Source: Salinicoccus luteus DSM 17002 (lineage in GTDB: Bacteria > Bacillota > Bacilli > Staphylococcales > Salinicoccaceae). From it: DNA of 45,787 nt. The stretch's first letter is position 1. Every line of letters begins with the position of its first letter. The notes beneath the pieces were generated by a model, which did not search any database, was not told the DNA's origin, and was given only the letters and a program-made list of their open reading frames with translations. This document shows positions 15,140 to 23,751 of the stretch, piece after piece. Both the position numbers and the translations under genes were made by a program. The stretch is taken from contig NZ_JONV01000012.1 of the NCBI RefSeq assembly GCF_000712035.1, positions 1-45,787 of the forward strand, in the 5' to 3' direction.

Positions 15140-16014
15140 GTGCGTTCACCAATCTTCCTTTTCTGGATGCTGCGCCTGAGCAGCCCTTTCCTTGAAAAAA
15201 TCAGTGAGAGGACGACGAAGGCGGATAACACCAGTATGATTGCAGGGCCGGTGGCAATGTCATCTCCAGCGGTGCTGATGTAGGTTCCAATGAAAGCGGC
15301 GGCTGCCCCTGTTGTCCCTGCAATAAGCAGCACATGGAAAAAACGGTTCGACCACAGCTGGCCGATCACTGCCGGGGCGATCAGCAAGTTGACAATGAGG
15401 ATGGCCCCCACAGCTTTTAGTCCCACCGCAATCAATGTGATTGTAATCGCCAATATCATGAAGTTCATGAGCGGATTGCTGATGCCGATGCTTCGGCTGT
15501 ATATCGGATCGAATATATATATTTTGATCTGCTGGTAGAATAGTGCAAATATGAGCAGGCTTAATATGGAGGCTGCGATTATGAGATAAACATCACTTCT
15601 CAGCATGTAGGCTGCCTGGCCGAATATATAATCCGACAGACCCTGGGTTCCATCGAAATTCGGGTTTCCCTGGACAAAACTCATCAATGCCATACCAAGC
15701 CCGAAGAATGAGGAGAGCACAAGCGCAAGGGCGCTGTCCAGCGTAATTTTGGACTGTTCAGTAATGAGCTGGATGATGAAAAATGCGACGATGCCAAGTA
15801 TGAGGGCACCAAGTGCCAGAGAGAATGTATCGCGGATGCCCACGAGCATGAAGGCAATCACTATACCCGGGAAGGTGGCATGGCCGATGGCATCCCCGAT
15901 CAGGCTCTGCCCCTTTATGACGCTGACCGTACCGATGACTCCGGAGGCAAAGGCCAGTATGACTGTGCCGAACGCGACAATCAGGAAGGTGTAGCCGGAT
16001 AGTATGTCAATCAT
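15136..16014 (-). CDS. Manganese ABC transporter permease
   Basis: A 292-residue ABC-3 family membrane protein with about eight helices. GQSLIGDAIGHATFPGIVIA near residue 35 and LKAVGAILIVNLLIAPAVIG near 205 are the conserved cytoplasmic and membrane segments of MntB/ZnuB-type permeases. It pairs with the second permease, overlapping it by 4 bp. It overlaps the end of the ATPase gene by 8 bp; GTG at 16023 is an alternative start, but the ATG at 16014 has better spacing from GATGAG. Confidence 0.87.
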   Translation of the reverse strand: MIDILSGYTFLIVAFGTVILAFASGVIGTVSVIKGQSLIGDAIGHATFPGIVIAFMLVGIRDTFSLALGALILGIVAFFIIQLITEQSKITLDSALALVLSSFFGLGMALMSFVQGNPNFDGTQGLSDYIFGQAAYMLRSDVYLIIAASILSLLIFALFYQQIKIYIFDPIYSRSIGISNPLMNFMILAITITLIAVGLKAVGAILIVNLLIAPAVIGQLWSNRFFHVLLIAGTTGAAAAFIGTYISTAGDDIATGPAIILVLSAFVVLSLIFSRKGLLRRSIQKRKIGERT

Positions 16015-16732
16015 GAGAACCACTCATCTCATAGTAGGCTCTGTTGATATTTTCTTTCCTCCATGCGGAGCCGATTGTGCCTTCGGCGATGACGGTCTTG
16101 TTCAGTATAACGACATGATCAAAATATTCTTCAACTGTATCCAGGTGATGGTGGACAACGATGAATGTCTTGCCCTCCTGCTGCAGCTGTTTCATTATGC
16201 CGATGATCAGCTTTTCAGTCGTGATGTCTATTCCCTGCAGTGGTTCATCCATAATATAGATATCTGCATCCTGTGCGATGGCGCGTGCAATGAAGACCCG
16301 CTGTTTCTGTCCGCCTGAAAGCTCTGATATCTGACGGTTTTTGAAAGCTTCCATCTTCATTGTTTCCAGAGCGGATAGGGCAATGCTTTCATCCTTGCGA
16401 TTCGGGCGCTTGATCCATCCTTTATGGACGTAGCGTCCCATAAGCACGACATCCAGTACAGTGGCTGGAAAATCCCAGTTGACTTCTCCTTTCTGCGGGA
16501 CATATGCCACCCGCTTCAGAGCATGTCTGGCATCCCTGCCCTCGATTTCAATCTTTCCAGATACAGGGCGGATCAACTTCATGATCGATTTGATGAGTGT
16601 CGATTTGCCTGCCCCGTTGGGGCCTACTATGGCGGTTCTGCTGTTTTCCTGGATTGACATGTTGACGTGCCATAATGCCGGCTTCTCCTGATAGGCGACA
16701 TTCAGATCTTTTACAGTGATGAGTGGTGTCAT
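16007..16732 (-). CDS. mntB: Manganese ABC transporter ATP-binding protein
   Basis: A 241-residue ABC ATPase with Walker A (GPNGAGKST), Q-loop (YVPQKGEVNWDFP), signature (LSGGQKQRV), Walker B (DIYIMDEPLQGID) and switch histidine (VVHHHLD). It powers uptake through the two permeases encoded downstream. The order lipoprotein-ATPase-permease-permease equals B. subtilis mntABCD. The ribosome site is AAAGGAGG. Zn rather than Mn transport cannot be excluded from this protein alone; the adjacent MntR and its operators favour Mn. Confidence 0.9.
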   Translation of the reverse strand: MTPLITVKDLNVAYQEKPALWHVNMSIQENSRTAIVGPNGAGKSTLIKSIMKLIRPVSGKIEIEGRDARHALKRVAYVPQKGEVNWDFPATVLDVVLMGRYVHKGWIKRPNRKDESIALSALETMKMEAFKNRQISELSGGQKQRVFIARAIAQDADIYIMDEPLQGIDITTEKLIIGIMKQLQQEGKTFIVVHHHLDTVEEYFDHVVILNKTVIAEGTIGSAWRKENINRAYYEMSGSHD

Positions 16733-16745
16733 ATGTTTTCCTCCT

Positions 16746-17660
16746 TTATTTCAGATGTTCCGTGATCGTATCGATGTTATGTCTGAACATGCTGATGTAC
16801 GTATCACCGCTGTCCCCTTCCTGGGCGAGCGAGTCGGAAAGCAGTGCTTCTCCTTCGCTTCCGACGACTTCCACGGCGCCCCCTCTGGAGTGGATGATTT
16901 CCTGGAGCCGTCTCATCTGATCCGGGTTTGTAGTGGTTTCCACAAATATGGCTTTGATGTCCCTGGACATGATGAGGTTGGCTGTTTCTTCTATCGTACT
17001 GTTAGAGACTTCGGAGTCGGTGGAGATGCCCTGGGGCGCATGGACCTCGAGATCGTAGTTCGATGCGAGATACCCGAAGGCATCATGCGGCGTGATGACC
17101 AGCCGGGATGAAGGTGGAATCTCCTCGATACGCTCCCTTACATAGGAATCAAGCGCATCCAGTTCTTCAAAGTAGGCATCCCTGTTCAGCAGAAAAGCCT
17201 CCGAGTGTTCGGGATATGCTGCCGCCAAGGTTTCATATACAGTGTTCGTGGCTGATTTATAGAGGTCGATATCGAACCAGAAATGGGGGTCCGCCTCTCC
17301 TTCGCCTTCGAACATCAGATTATCATTATTGAAGTCTTGTGTGACGGATACACCCTCTTCGAGCACATCGACCATACGGCCTTCGAAGTTCAGCCCCTGA
17401 TAGAGCAGCGTATCGGCTTCAAGAATCAGCTTCAGGTCACTGGCTTTCGGCTGATAGATATGGGGGTCTTCCCCTGCAGGGATGACCAGTGAGGTGTCGA
17501 ATGCATCGACGTCTTCGCTGATGACTTGGACCATATCGTATATGAAGGTGGTCGTCACTACTACGTCAGGGCGGTCATCCTCGCTGCTTTCTGCGTCACT
17601 GCACCCCATGACCAGCATCAAGGATACAGCTAAGATGAAGAGTGAATGGATTTTCTTCAT
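16746..17660 (-). CDS. mntA: Manganese-binding lipoprotein of the ABC transporter
   Basis: A 304-residue cluster A-I binding protein. The signal peptide ends in the lipobox LVMGC (Cys20). Metal ligands match the TroA/PsaA pattern: His in GEDPHIY, His in ADPHFWFD, Glu in FVETTTNP and Asp in GDTYISMF. The protein would be anchored to the outer face of the membrane and deliver Mn(II) to the permeases. It lacks the long His-rich loop typical of zinc-specific ZnuA proteins, supporting Mn. It is the first gene of the operon, preceded by GGAGG and two MntR-like operators. Confidence 0.92.
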   Translation of the reverse strand: MKKIHSLFILAVSLMLVMGCSDAESSEDDRPDVVVTTTFIYDMVQVISEDVDAFDTSLVIPAGEDPHIYQPKASDLKLILEADTLLYQGLNFEGRMVDVLEEGVSVTQDFNNDNLMFEGEGEADPHFWFDIDLYKSATNTVYETLAAAYPEHSEAFLLNRDAYFEELDALDSYVRERIEEIPPSSRLVITPHDAFGYLASNYDLEVHAPQGISTDSEVSNSTIEETANLIMSRDIKAIFVETTTNPDQMRRLQEIIHSRGGAVEVVGSEGEALLSDSLAQEGDSGDTYISMFRHNIDTITEHLK

Positions 17661-17683
17661 GGTATACCTCCTGCCTGTTTTTA

Positions 17684-17722
17684 TTTAGGTTACCCTAAAC
17701 TAATGATTTAGTCAAACCTAAA
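17684..17722 (-). promoter_or_regulatory. Two tandem MntR/SirR-type operators at the mntABCD promoter
   Basis: TTTAGGTTACCCTAAA (17684-17699) is a near-perfect 16-bp dyad of the DtxR/SirR type. TTTAGTCAAACCTAAA (17707-17722) is a second, weaker copy. Their centres are 23 bp apart, about two helical turns. A minus-strand -35-like TTGACT (17715-17710) lies inside the second copy and the -10 region falls in the first, so both would block the promoter when bound. Confidence 0.8.
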
Positions 17723-17750
17723 AAGAGCCGGATCAAGAGGTTCGGCTCGT
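17721..17750 (-). terminator. Terminator of the YjjG/YfnB-like gene
   Basis: On the minus strand GAGCCGAACC and GGATCCGGCTC-type arms (17739-17748 and 17725-17734) pair with wobble and are followed by five T. It overlaps the 3' end of the nucleotidase gene and lies immediately upstream of the distal MntR operator. Confidence 0.75.
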
Positions 17751-18434
17751 TAAAATCTGATATATTTCATTTAGTTGTTTAATTTCGTAGTGAGGGGAAA
17801 AAGAAAAGGGGTTGGATTTACCAAACGGATTGTACCAGCATGTATCGATATTGCTGTTATATCCCCCTTTTATATCCGAAGTGAGGGAATCACCGATGAT
17901 TAATGCTCTTTTTCTGTCGAAATGCTCGATGCGGGCGGCAACGTAGTCGAAAAACGCCCTCATCGGCTTCTGGTATCCGGTGTCCTCGCTGATGAAGACA
18001 CCGGAAAAATAGGGCAGCAGGCCGGAGTGCTGCAGGCGTTTCTGCTGTGTCTCTTTGACACCATTCGTAATGATGAATAGGCGGTGTGTTCGGGAAAGTT
18101 CTTCCACGACTTCAAGCGCTCCATCAAAAAGATGATGTCCATGCTCTGCGATGGATTTCCTGTAGAGCAGATCCACATCGCTGCCGTCGACCTTTTTTCC
18201 GAGTGCCTCAAAAAATCGTTCATGTCTCAAGGAGAGCACTTCATTTTTCGAAAGCTCGTTCTGTTCAAGCATTTCCCAATGTGCCTTATTGATTTCCCTG
18301 TATAGTTGAAAAGATTCTGGCGTGGCCTCCATATCGAAATGGGCCATTACATTTTCAAGTGCAGTCTGCTCGGCTCTGCCGAAATCAAGCAGCGTATCAT
18401 CCAGGTCAAAAAGCAATGTGTGATATTGGTCCAA
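17733..18434 (-). CDS. YjjG/YfnB-family HAD nucleotidase
   Basis: A 233-residue HAD phosphatase with an alpha-helical cap (subfamily I). Motif I is LLFDLDDTLLDFG, motif II LFIITNGVKETQQKR, the Lys is in DTGYQKPMRAFF, and motif IV is ALIIGDSLTSDIKGG. This pattern is typical of YjjG/YfnB enzymes, which remove phosphate from pyrimidine 5'-nucleotides, including noncanonical ones. The start is read as TTG at 18434, 8 bp after GGGAGG. It is transcribed alone, divergent from malQ. Confidence 0.85.
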   Translation of the reverse strand: MDQYHTLLFDLDDTLLDFGRAEQTALENVMAHFDMEATPESFQLYREINKAHWEMLEQNELSKNEVLSLRHERFFEALGKKVDGSDVDLLYRKSIAEHGHHLFDGALEVVEELSRTHRLFIITNGVKETQQKRLQHSGLLPYFSGVFISEDTGYQKPMRAFFDYVAARIEHFDRKRALIIGDSLTSDIKGGYNSNIDTCWYNPFGKSNPFSFSPHYEIKQLNEIYQILTSRTS

Positions 18435-18504
18435 CTGTCATTCCTCCCGTAGGGGACGTGTTCATCATCCCATCATAAGATTATTTAATCATAAGTATAT
18501 ATGC

Positions 18505-18537
18505 TATAATGGAATAATAAAATGCAAACGTTTGCAT
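18505..18537 (+). promoter_or_regulatory. malQ promoter -10 box with LacI-family (MalR/CcpA-like) operator
   Basis: A perfect TATAAT at 18505-18510 is followed by the perfect 16-bp palindrome ATGCAAACGTTTGCAT at 18522-18537. The core GCAAACGTTTGC is the type bound by MalR and other LacI-family regulators and matches the cre consensus except at the two W positions. With a start near 18517 the operator covers about +6 to +21, a roadblock position. No good -35 box is visible. Confidence 0.7.
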
Positions 18538-18555
18538 AACAGAGGAGGGCCCTTT

Positions 18556-20034
18556 ATGGAAAACCGTTCGAGTGGATTGCTGCTGCATGTATCATCATTA
18601 CCCGGGAAATATGGCATAGGCGACTTTGGTGAGCATGCCTATCGTTTCGTGGACTTCCTGTCCGCAACAGGAACGAAGTACTGGCAGATACTGCCGCTTG
18701 GCATTACGAGCTTTGGGGATTCGCCCTACCAGAGTTTCTCCGCTTTTGCCGGCAACCCGTATTTCATCGATTTCGACCGGCTGGTGGAAGCGCGCTGGCT
18801 GAAACAATCGGAAATCATCCGTACAGACCTTGGAGAAGATGAAGAATGTGTGGATTATGCAAAATTATATGAAGGAAAAATGGCATTGCTCGATAAGGCA
18901 TTCCAGCGGGCCTATCCTGAAATTGAAGAGGAGCTGGACCGATTCGCAGCTGAACATGAGGACTGGCTGCCCGACTTTGCCTCTTTCATGGCCATCAAAA
19001 AGGCGCATGGGAATGTGGCGTGGACAGAATGGCCGGCACCCTACCGCCTCCGTGATGGGAAGGTGCTGGATGATTTCCACGGAAAGAACAGAAAAAGCAT
19101 ACACTTCTGGATCTTCACCCAGTATCTTTTCTTCGAACATTGGGGTGACCTCAAGCATTATGCCAATCAGAAGGGCATAAGGATTATAGGGGACATTCCA
19201 ATCTATGTTGCTGCAGACAGCGCAGATGTCTGGTCACGGCCTGACCTCTACAAGCTGAAGGATAATCTGGAACCGAGTGTAGTCGCCGGAGTACCCCCTG
19301 ATATGATGAGCGATACCGGACAGCTCTGGGGCAATCCGATCTATGATTGGAAACGGATGGAGAAGGAAGGCTACCAGTGGTGGATCCGCCGGGTGGAAGA
19401 GAGCTTCCGACTGTATGATGCCGTCCGCATCGACCACTTCCGGGGATTCGAAGCCTATTGGGAAGTGCCGGCTGAGGACGAGACCGCTGAAAATGGCGAG
19501 TGGGTAAAGGGTCCTGGCATGTCCCTTTTCAAAGCCATCAGGGAACAGCTTGGTGAGAAGGAAATCCTTGCTGAAGATCTCGGCTTCCTGACCCAGGAAG
19601 TGTATGATCTGATAGACGAGACCGGCTATCCGGGCATGAAGGTACTCCAGTTCGGGTTCGGTGGGGAAGAGGGATACCTTCCCCACAACTACACCAGGCA
19701 TACGATCGCCTATACCGGCAACCATGATACCCAGACGATGCAGGGATGGCTTGATAGTGCAGACGACGAAGCCGTCGAAGCCGCCCGGGACTATCTGAAC
19801 CTGACCGAAGAGGAAGGTTATGTCAATGGACTGATTCGGGGCGTCTTTGCCTCCACGTCCAATATGGCCATCATCCCTGTTCAGGATCTGCTTGGACTCG
19901 ATGATTCAGCACGCTTCAACGTGCCATCAACCATTGGCGGCAACTGGGAATGGCGACTGACGCAGGATGACTTGCAGAAGAAACACAAGGAACATCTAAA
20001 AAAACTAAATGAACGATACGGGAGGTCACTATGA
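18556..20034 (+). CDS. malQ: 4-alpha-glucanotransferase (amylomaltase)
   Basis: A 492-residue GH77 enzyme. It transfers glucan segments between maltodextrins, releasing glucose. Family marks are SSGLLLHVSSLPGKYGIGDF at the N-terminus, YWQILPLG, IRIIGDIPIYVAADSADVW, the nucleophile Asp in DAVRIDHFRGFEAYW and the acid/base Glu in ILAEDLGFLT, with GNHDTQTMQGW later. The ATG at 18556 is 6 bp after GAGGAGGG; an in-frame ATG at 18532 lies inside the operator palindrome. It overlaps glgP by 4 bp. Confidence 0.95.
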   Translation: MENRSSGLLLHVSSLPGKYGIGDFGEHAYRFVDFLSATGTKYWQILPLGITSFGDSPYQSFSAFAGNPYFIDFDRLVEARWLKQSEIIRTDLGEDEECVDYAKLYEGKMALLDKAFQRAYPEIEEELDRFAAEHEDWLPDFASFMAIKKAHGNVAWTEWPAPYRLRDGKVLDDFHGKNRKSIHFWIFTQYLFFEHWGDLKHYANQKGIRIIGDIPIYVAADSADVWSRPDLYKLKDNLEPSVVAGVPPDMMSDTGQLWGNPIYDWKRMEKEGYQWWIRRVEESFRLYDAVRIDHFRGFEAYWEVPAEDETAENGEWVKGPGMSLFKAIREQLGEKEILAEDLGFLTQEVYDLIDETGYPGMKVLQFGFGGEEGYLPHNYTRHTIAYTGNHDTQTMQGWLDSADDEAVEAARDYLNLTEEEGYVNGLIRGVFASTSNMAIIPVQDLLGLDDSARFNVPSTIGGNWEWRLTQDDLQKKHKEHLKKLNERYGRSL

Positions 20035-22382
20035 CATCACTACAACTCAAGGATAGGATTGAAGGCAAAGCCTATGAAAGTCACGGGGAATCATTTTACG
20101 AACTGAACGAAAAAGAACAATTCAATGTGGTCGGCAATGCTGTCATGGAGTATCTTGTGCCTGAATGGATTGAATCAAAGAGTAAATTCAGAAAAAAGAA
20201 GCAGGCCTATTACCTGTCTGCTGAATTCCTGATGGGACGGGCGCTGAGCAACAATCTCGTAAACCTGGGCATAGACGGGGAAGTCAAACGGACTCTGGAG
20301 GAGATGGGGGTCGACTATAATGCATTGGAAGATGCTGAAGACGATGCAGGACTCGGAAACGGAGGACTCGGCCGTCTGGCGGCATGTTTCCTCGATTCCG
20401 GCGCCACACTCGACTATCCGCTTTCCGGCTATGGCATACTTTACCAGTATGGAATATTCAAACAGAACTTTGTAAATGGATTCCAGGTGGAGGAGGCGGA
20501 CCCATGGCTCGAGCATGACAACCCATGGCTGATAAAGAACAGCAACGATACGGTAATCGTTGAATTCAGCGACAACGACAAGGTGGAAGCTGTGCCATAC
20601 GACATGCCGATTGTAGGGTACGGAGGAGATACGATCAATACACTGCGGCTATGGAAGGCGGAAGCCATCCATAAGTTCGACTTCCAGGCCTTTGATGGAG
20701 GGAAATATATCGACTCCGTCAAGGCACAGAATGAAGCGGAGACGATTTCTCGCATCCTGTACCCGAACGATTCGACAAATGAAGGCAAAAAGCTGAGACT
20801 CAGACAGCAGTATTTCTTTACGTCGGCCTCGCTGCAGGACCTGATGAAAAATTATAAGTCGGAAGGCCACAAAAGTTTCGATGATTTTTCGAAATTGCAT
20901 TCCATCCAACTGAATGATACCCATCCGGCACTCGCCATTCCGGAATTGATCCGCCTGCTTGAAAAAGAAGGTGTGGATTTCGAAAAAGCATTCGACATTA
21001 CCCAAAAAACCATGGCGTATACAAACCATACACTGCTTGCAGAAGCACTGGAAGTATGGGACAAGGGGCTCTTCACATCCGTACTGCCGAACCTCTATCC
21101 TTATATCGAGGAGATCAATGCCCGCCTCGTGAGGGAGCTGAAGGAGTGGCAGGTCGACAAGGATAATTGGCACAACTTCCTCATCATACAGGGGAATTCC
21201 ATCCACATGGCATTCATGTCGATTTATGCAACGCGTGCAGTGAACGGAGTGGCAGCCATCCATACCGAACTGCTCAAAACGGATGTCCTTAAATCCTGGC
21301 ACGATATGTTCCCGGACCGCATCCTCAATAAAACGAACGGCATCACGCAAAGAAGGTGGCTGCTCCAGTCCAATCCGCAGCTGAGCGCAATGATTACGGA
21401 TCTCCTTGGGTCGAATGAATGGGTGACTTCACTCGAACAGCTGAAGGGGCTCGAATCCATGCAGGATGACGAATCTGTGCTGGAACGGTTCATCGATATC
21501 AAGCGCGAAAAGAAACGGGAGCTTTCCGAGTATATCCAGTTTCACGAGGAAGTCGACATCGATCCCGATTCCATCTTCGACATTCAGATCAAGAGGCTTC
21601 ATGAGTACAAGCGCCAGCTGATGATGGCATTCTACATTGCAGACCTGTACAACCGCATCAAAGCGGATCCCGAGGGGGAATGGACGAAACGGACATTCAT
21701 CTTCGGTGCGAAAGCCGCACCCGGATACTATATGGCCAAGGCGATCATCAAGTATATCAATGAGCTGGCGGGCAGGGTGAACACCGATCCGGACGTGAAC
21801 GGGATCATCAAGGTCGTTTTCGTTGAAAATTATGGTGTCTCCTATGCTGAAAGGCTGTTCCCGGCAGCGGATGTATCTGAACAGATCTCCCTTGCAGGCA
21901 AAGAGGCATCGGGGACAGGCAATATGAAGTTCATGCTGAATGGCGCAGTTACAGTAGGGACGATGGATGGTGCCAATGTTGAAATTGTCGAAGAGGCAGG
22001 GAAAGAGAACAACTACATCTTCGGCATGGAAGTGGAAGAAGTCGTGGAAAAACGGGGCGATTATGACCCTGTGGCAGCGATGAAGCGGACCGAAGGACTG
22101 GAACAGGTGGTGGAATCGCTTATCGACGGCACTTTCCACGATAATAACACTGGTATGTTCCAGGATCTGTACAACAGCCTGACCGGGGAAGACCAGTACT
22201 TCATATTGGAGGACTTTGAAAGCTACCGTCAGGCTCAGGACCAGATTGCCAGCGACTTCAAAGACCAGAAAGCTTTCTATAGAAAAGGCTTCATCAATAT
22301 GGCCAATGCAGGTAAGTTCTCTTCCGACAGAACGCTTGAGGAGTATGCGACTGAGATTTGGCATGTAAGCAAACAGCAGTAG
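20031..22382 (+). CDS. glgP: Glycogen/maltodextrin phosphorylase
   Basis: A 783-residue GT35 phosphorylase that releases glucose-1-phosphate from alpha-1,4-glucans. The active-site glycine loop is DAGLGNGGLGRLAACFLDS (near residue 105) and the PLP-lysine signature is EASGTGNMKFMLNGAVTVGT with GTMDGANVEI. Its ATG overlaps the malQ stop (ATGA). There is no glgB, glgC, glgD or glgA nearby, so a role with MalQ in maltodextrin catabolism is favoured over glycogen turnover, though both are possible. Confidence 0.94.
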   Translation: MTSLQLKDRIEGKAYESHGESFYELNEKEQFNVVGNAVMEYLVPEWIESKSKFRKKKQAYYLSAEFLMGRALSNNLVNLGIDGEVKRTLEEMGVDYNALEDAEDDAGLGNGGLGRLAACFLDSGATLDYPLSGYGILYQYGIFKQNFVNGFQVEEADPWLEHDNPWLIKNSNDTVIVEFSDNDKVEAVPYDMPIVGYGGDTINTLRLWKAEAIHKFDFQAFDGGKYIDSVKAQNEAETISRILYPNDSTNEGKKLRLRQQYFFTSASLQDLMKNYKSEGHKSFDDFSKLHSIQLNDTHPALAIPELIRLLEKEGVDFEKAFDITQKTMAYTNHTLLAEALEVWDKGLFTSVLPNLYPYIEEINARLVRELKEWQVDKDNWHNFLIIQGNSIHMAFMSIYATRAVNGVAAIHTELLKTDVLKSWHDMFPDRILNKTNGITQRRWLLQSNPQLSAMITDLLGSNEWVTSLEQLKGLESMQDDESVLERFIDIKREKKRELSEYIQFHEEVDIDPDSIFDIQIKRLHEYKRQLMMAFYIADLYNRIKADPEGEWTKRTFIFGAKAAPGYYMAKAIIKYINELAGRVNTDPDVNGIIKVVFVENYGVSYAERLFPAADVSEQISLAGKEASGTGNMKFMLNGAVTVGTMDGANVEIVEEAGKENNYIFGMEVEEVVEKRGDYDPVAAMKRTEGLEQVVESLIDGTFHDNNTGMFQDLYNSLTGEDQYFILEDFESYRQAQDQIASDFKDQKAFYRKGFINMANAGKFSSDRTLEEYATEIWHVSKQQ

Positions 22383-22397
22383 GAAAGAAGAATCAAA

Positions 22398-22432
22398 AAA
22401 TAAGCCTGATCCTTTTTGGATCAGGCTTATTT
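22398..22432. terminator. Bidirectional terminator between glgP and the hemerythrin-like gene
   Basis: AAATAAGCCTGATCC (22398-22412) pairs exactly with GGATCAGGCTTATTT (22418-22432) around a TTTTT loop, with A and T tracts on the two sides. Confidence 0.9.
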
Positions 22433-22858
22433 CTATTCAGCGAGCAGGAAGCTTTCCTCATCCCGTGAATGGATTTCATCCACGATGATGATGGATACGG
22501 AATAGTCGATGAGTTTCTGGAAATCGACTTCGTCCTTCGCCAGCTCTTCCTTCATGCGTTCAATCATGATGCGCATCAGATCATGGTCACGTGTCAGATG
22601 CTGAACCTTATCATGGAGATCGGGGTTCTTGTTGACCGCCTCCTCGTATAGGCCATTATCTTCCTCTTCACTGTCTGCGTGTGTGAGTATACGCTGTTCG
22701 ACATACTCGATGAACGACTGCATTTCTTCAGCGAGTTCTTTGTGTTCCAGTTTGTTCAGTAGAGTTTTCATATCAGCGACGTGGTCTTCTGCACCTCCCA
22801 GGCTTGCGTCATGAATCGCTTTATGTGCGTGCAGCTGTCTGAGTGCCGGTCCTGCCAT
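22433..22858 (-). CDS. Hemerythrin-like (HHE domain) protein
   Basis: A 141-residue helical protein with histidine and acidic residues in the spacing of a hemerythrin-like diiron domain: HAHKAIHDASLGGAEDH at the N-terminus, ILTHADSEEEDNG near residue 57, LTRDHDLMR near 88 and DEIHSRDEE near the end. Such proteins bind a non-heme diiron centre and may sense or scavenge oxygen, NO or iron. It lies 26 bp downstream of the SDR gene on the same strand, probably in one transcript. The assignment rests on the residue pattern alone. Confidence 0.65.
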   Translation of the reverse strand: MAGPALRQLHAHKAIHDASLGGAEDHVADMKTLLNKLEHKELAEEMQSFIEYVEQRILTHADSEEEDNGLYEEAVNKNPDLHDKVQHLTRDHDLMRIMIERMKEELAKDEVDFQKLIDYSVSIIIVDEIHSRDEESFLLAE

Positions 22859-22884
22859 AAAATCACTTCCTTACCGATTATTTT

Positions 22885-23607
22885 CTATTGATCCTTCGGT
22901 GTGGGGTTGGTCGCCCACATCTGACTTGTCTTGATGAAGGTTCTCGGATTCAGTTTGAGCTGGCTGACGATGATGTCCGCCATATCTTCTGCATGGGTCA
23001 TCGTCTCTTCCTTCAGTCCCGTCTCCCCAATCAGATCGGTGAGTACGGCGGATGGAGTCAGGTAGGAGACCCGGATGTTGTGCTGGCGCATTTCCTGCAT
23101 GACACCTTCAGTCATGCCGATGACAGCGAATTTTGTCGCGGAATAGAGTGAGCTGCCTTTTGTTCCCTTAAGTCCGGACATGGAGGATATGTTGATGACA
23201 TCCCCTTGGCCCTGCTGTTTCATCATCGGAAGAATGCCATGCATCATATGATAGATGCCGAATACATTGACGTCCATCATTTTGCGCAGATCCTCTTCAG
23301 AGCTTTCCAGGAAAGATGTATGGTTCATGATGCCTGCATTGTTGATCAGAATATCGATGCGTTCGAATGCATCGTTGACTTCGCCCAGCATGCGGTCGAC
23401 ATCTTCCTTGTTTGAAACATCCCCGTTCAGGGCAACGACCTGGACTCCATGGTTCTGGAGCTCGCCGACAGCGTCTTTCAACGTATCCGGGTTACGTCCT
23501 ATTACTGCAACATTGACGCCTTCCTCAGCAAGTGCATGGGCGGTGGCAAGGCCGATGCCTCGTGTGCCCCCTGTAATTACAGCATATTTTCCTTTGATTT
23601 CCTGCAT
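22885..23607 (-). CDS. Short-chain dehydrogenase/reductase (SDR family)
   Basis: A 240-residue classical SDR. The cofactor loop is TGGTRGIGLATA, the structural motif is NNAG, and the catalytic residues are Ser in INISSMSGLKG and Tyr-x3-Lys in SLYSATKFA. It would use NAD(P)H to reduce a carbonyl; FabG-like and YdfG/YwfD-like roles are possible. A 58-residue in-frame N-terminal extension from 23781 overlaps kynU and has no ribosome site, so the ATG at 23607 (AAGGAG upstream) is used. It is divergent from the kyn operon. Confidence 0.87.
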   Translation of the reverse strand: MQEIKGKYAVITGGTRGIGLATAHALAEEGVNVAVIGRNPDTLKDAVGELQNHGVQVVALNGDVSNKEDVDRMLGEVNDAFERIDILINNAGIMNHTSFLESSEEDLRKMMDVNVFGIYHMMHGILPMMKQQGQGDVINISSMSGLKGTKGSSLYSATKFAVIGMTEGVMQEMRQHNIRVSYLTPSAVLTDLIGETGLKEETMTHAEDMADIIVSQLKLNPRTFIKTSQMWATNPTPKDQ

Positions 23608-23680
23608 AGATGGATTCTCCTTATCAACAGTTTTATAATTCCATTGTATCAAAGACATGGGGTGCAGGCACTGATGAGGC

Positions 23681-23708
23681 TTTTCATGTGGTAAAATCAC
23701 TGTATAAT
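23681..23708 (+). promoter_or_regulatory. Promoter of the kyn operon
   Basis: TTTTCA, 16 bp, then a perfect TATAAT (23703-23708), 43 bp before the chosen kynU start. The first in-frame ATG (23707) lies within this -10 box and so is unlikely to be a start codon. Confidence 0.55.
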
Positions 23709-23751
23709 GAAAGAAAAGGCTTACATGACAAGGATAATAGGAGGCATCAGT

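Noticed and set aside
20649-22364. Long minus-strand open frames inside glgP
   Set aside because: They lie opposite strong glgP motifs, have no ribosome sites and no recognisable domains; they are codon shadows.
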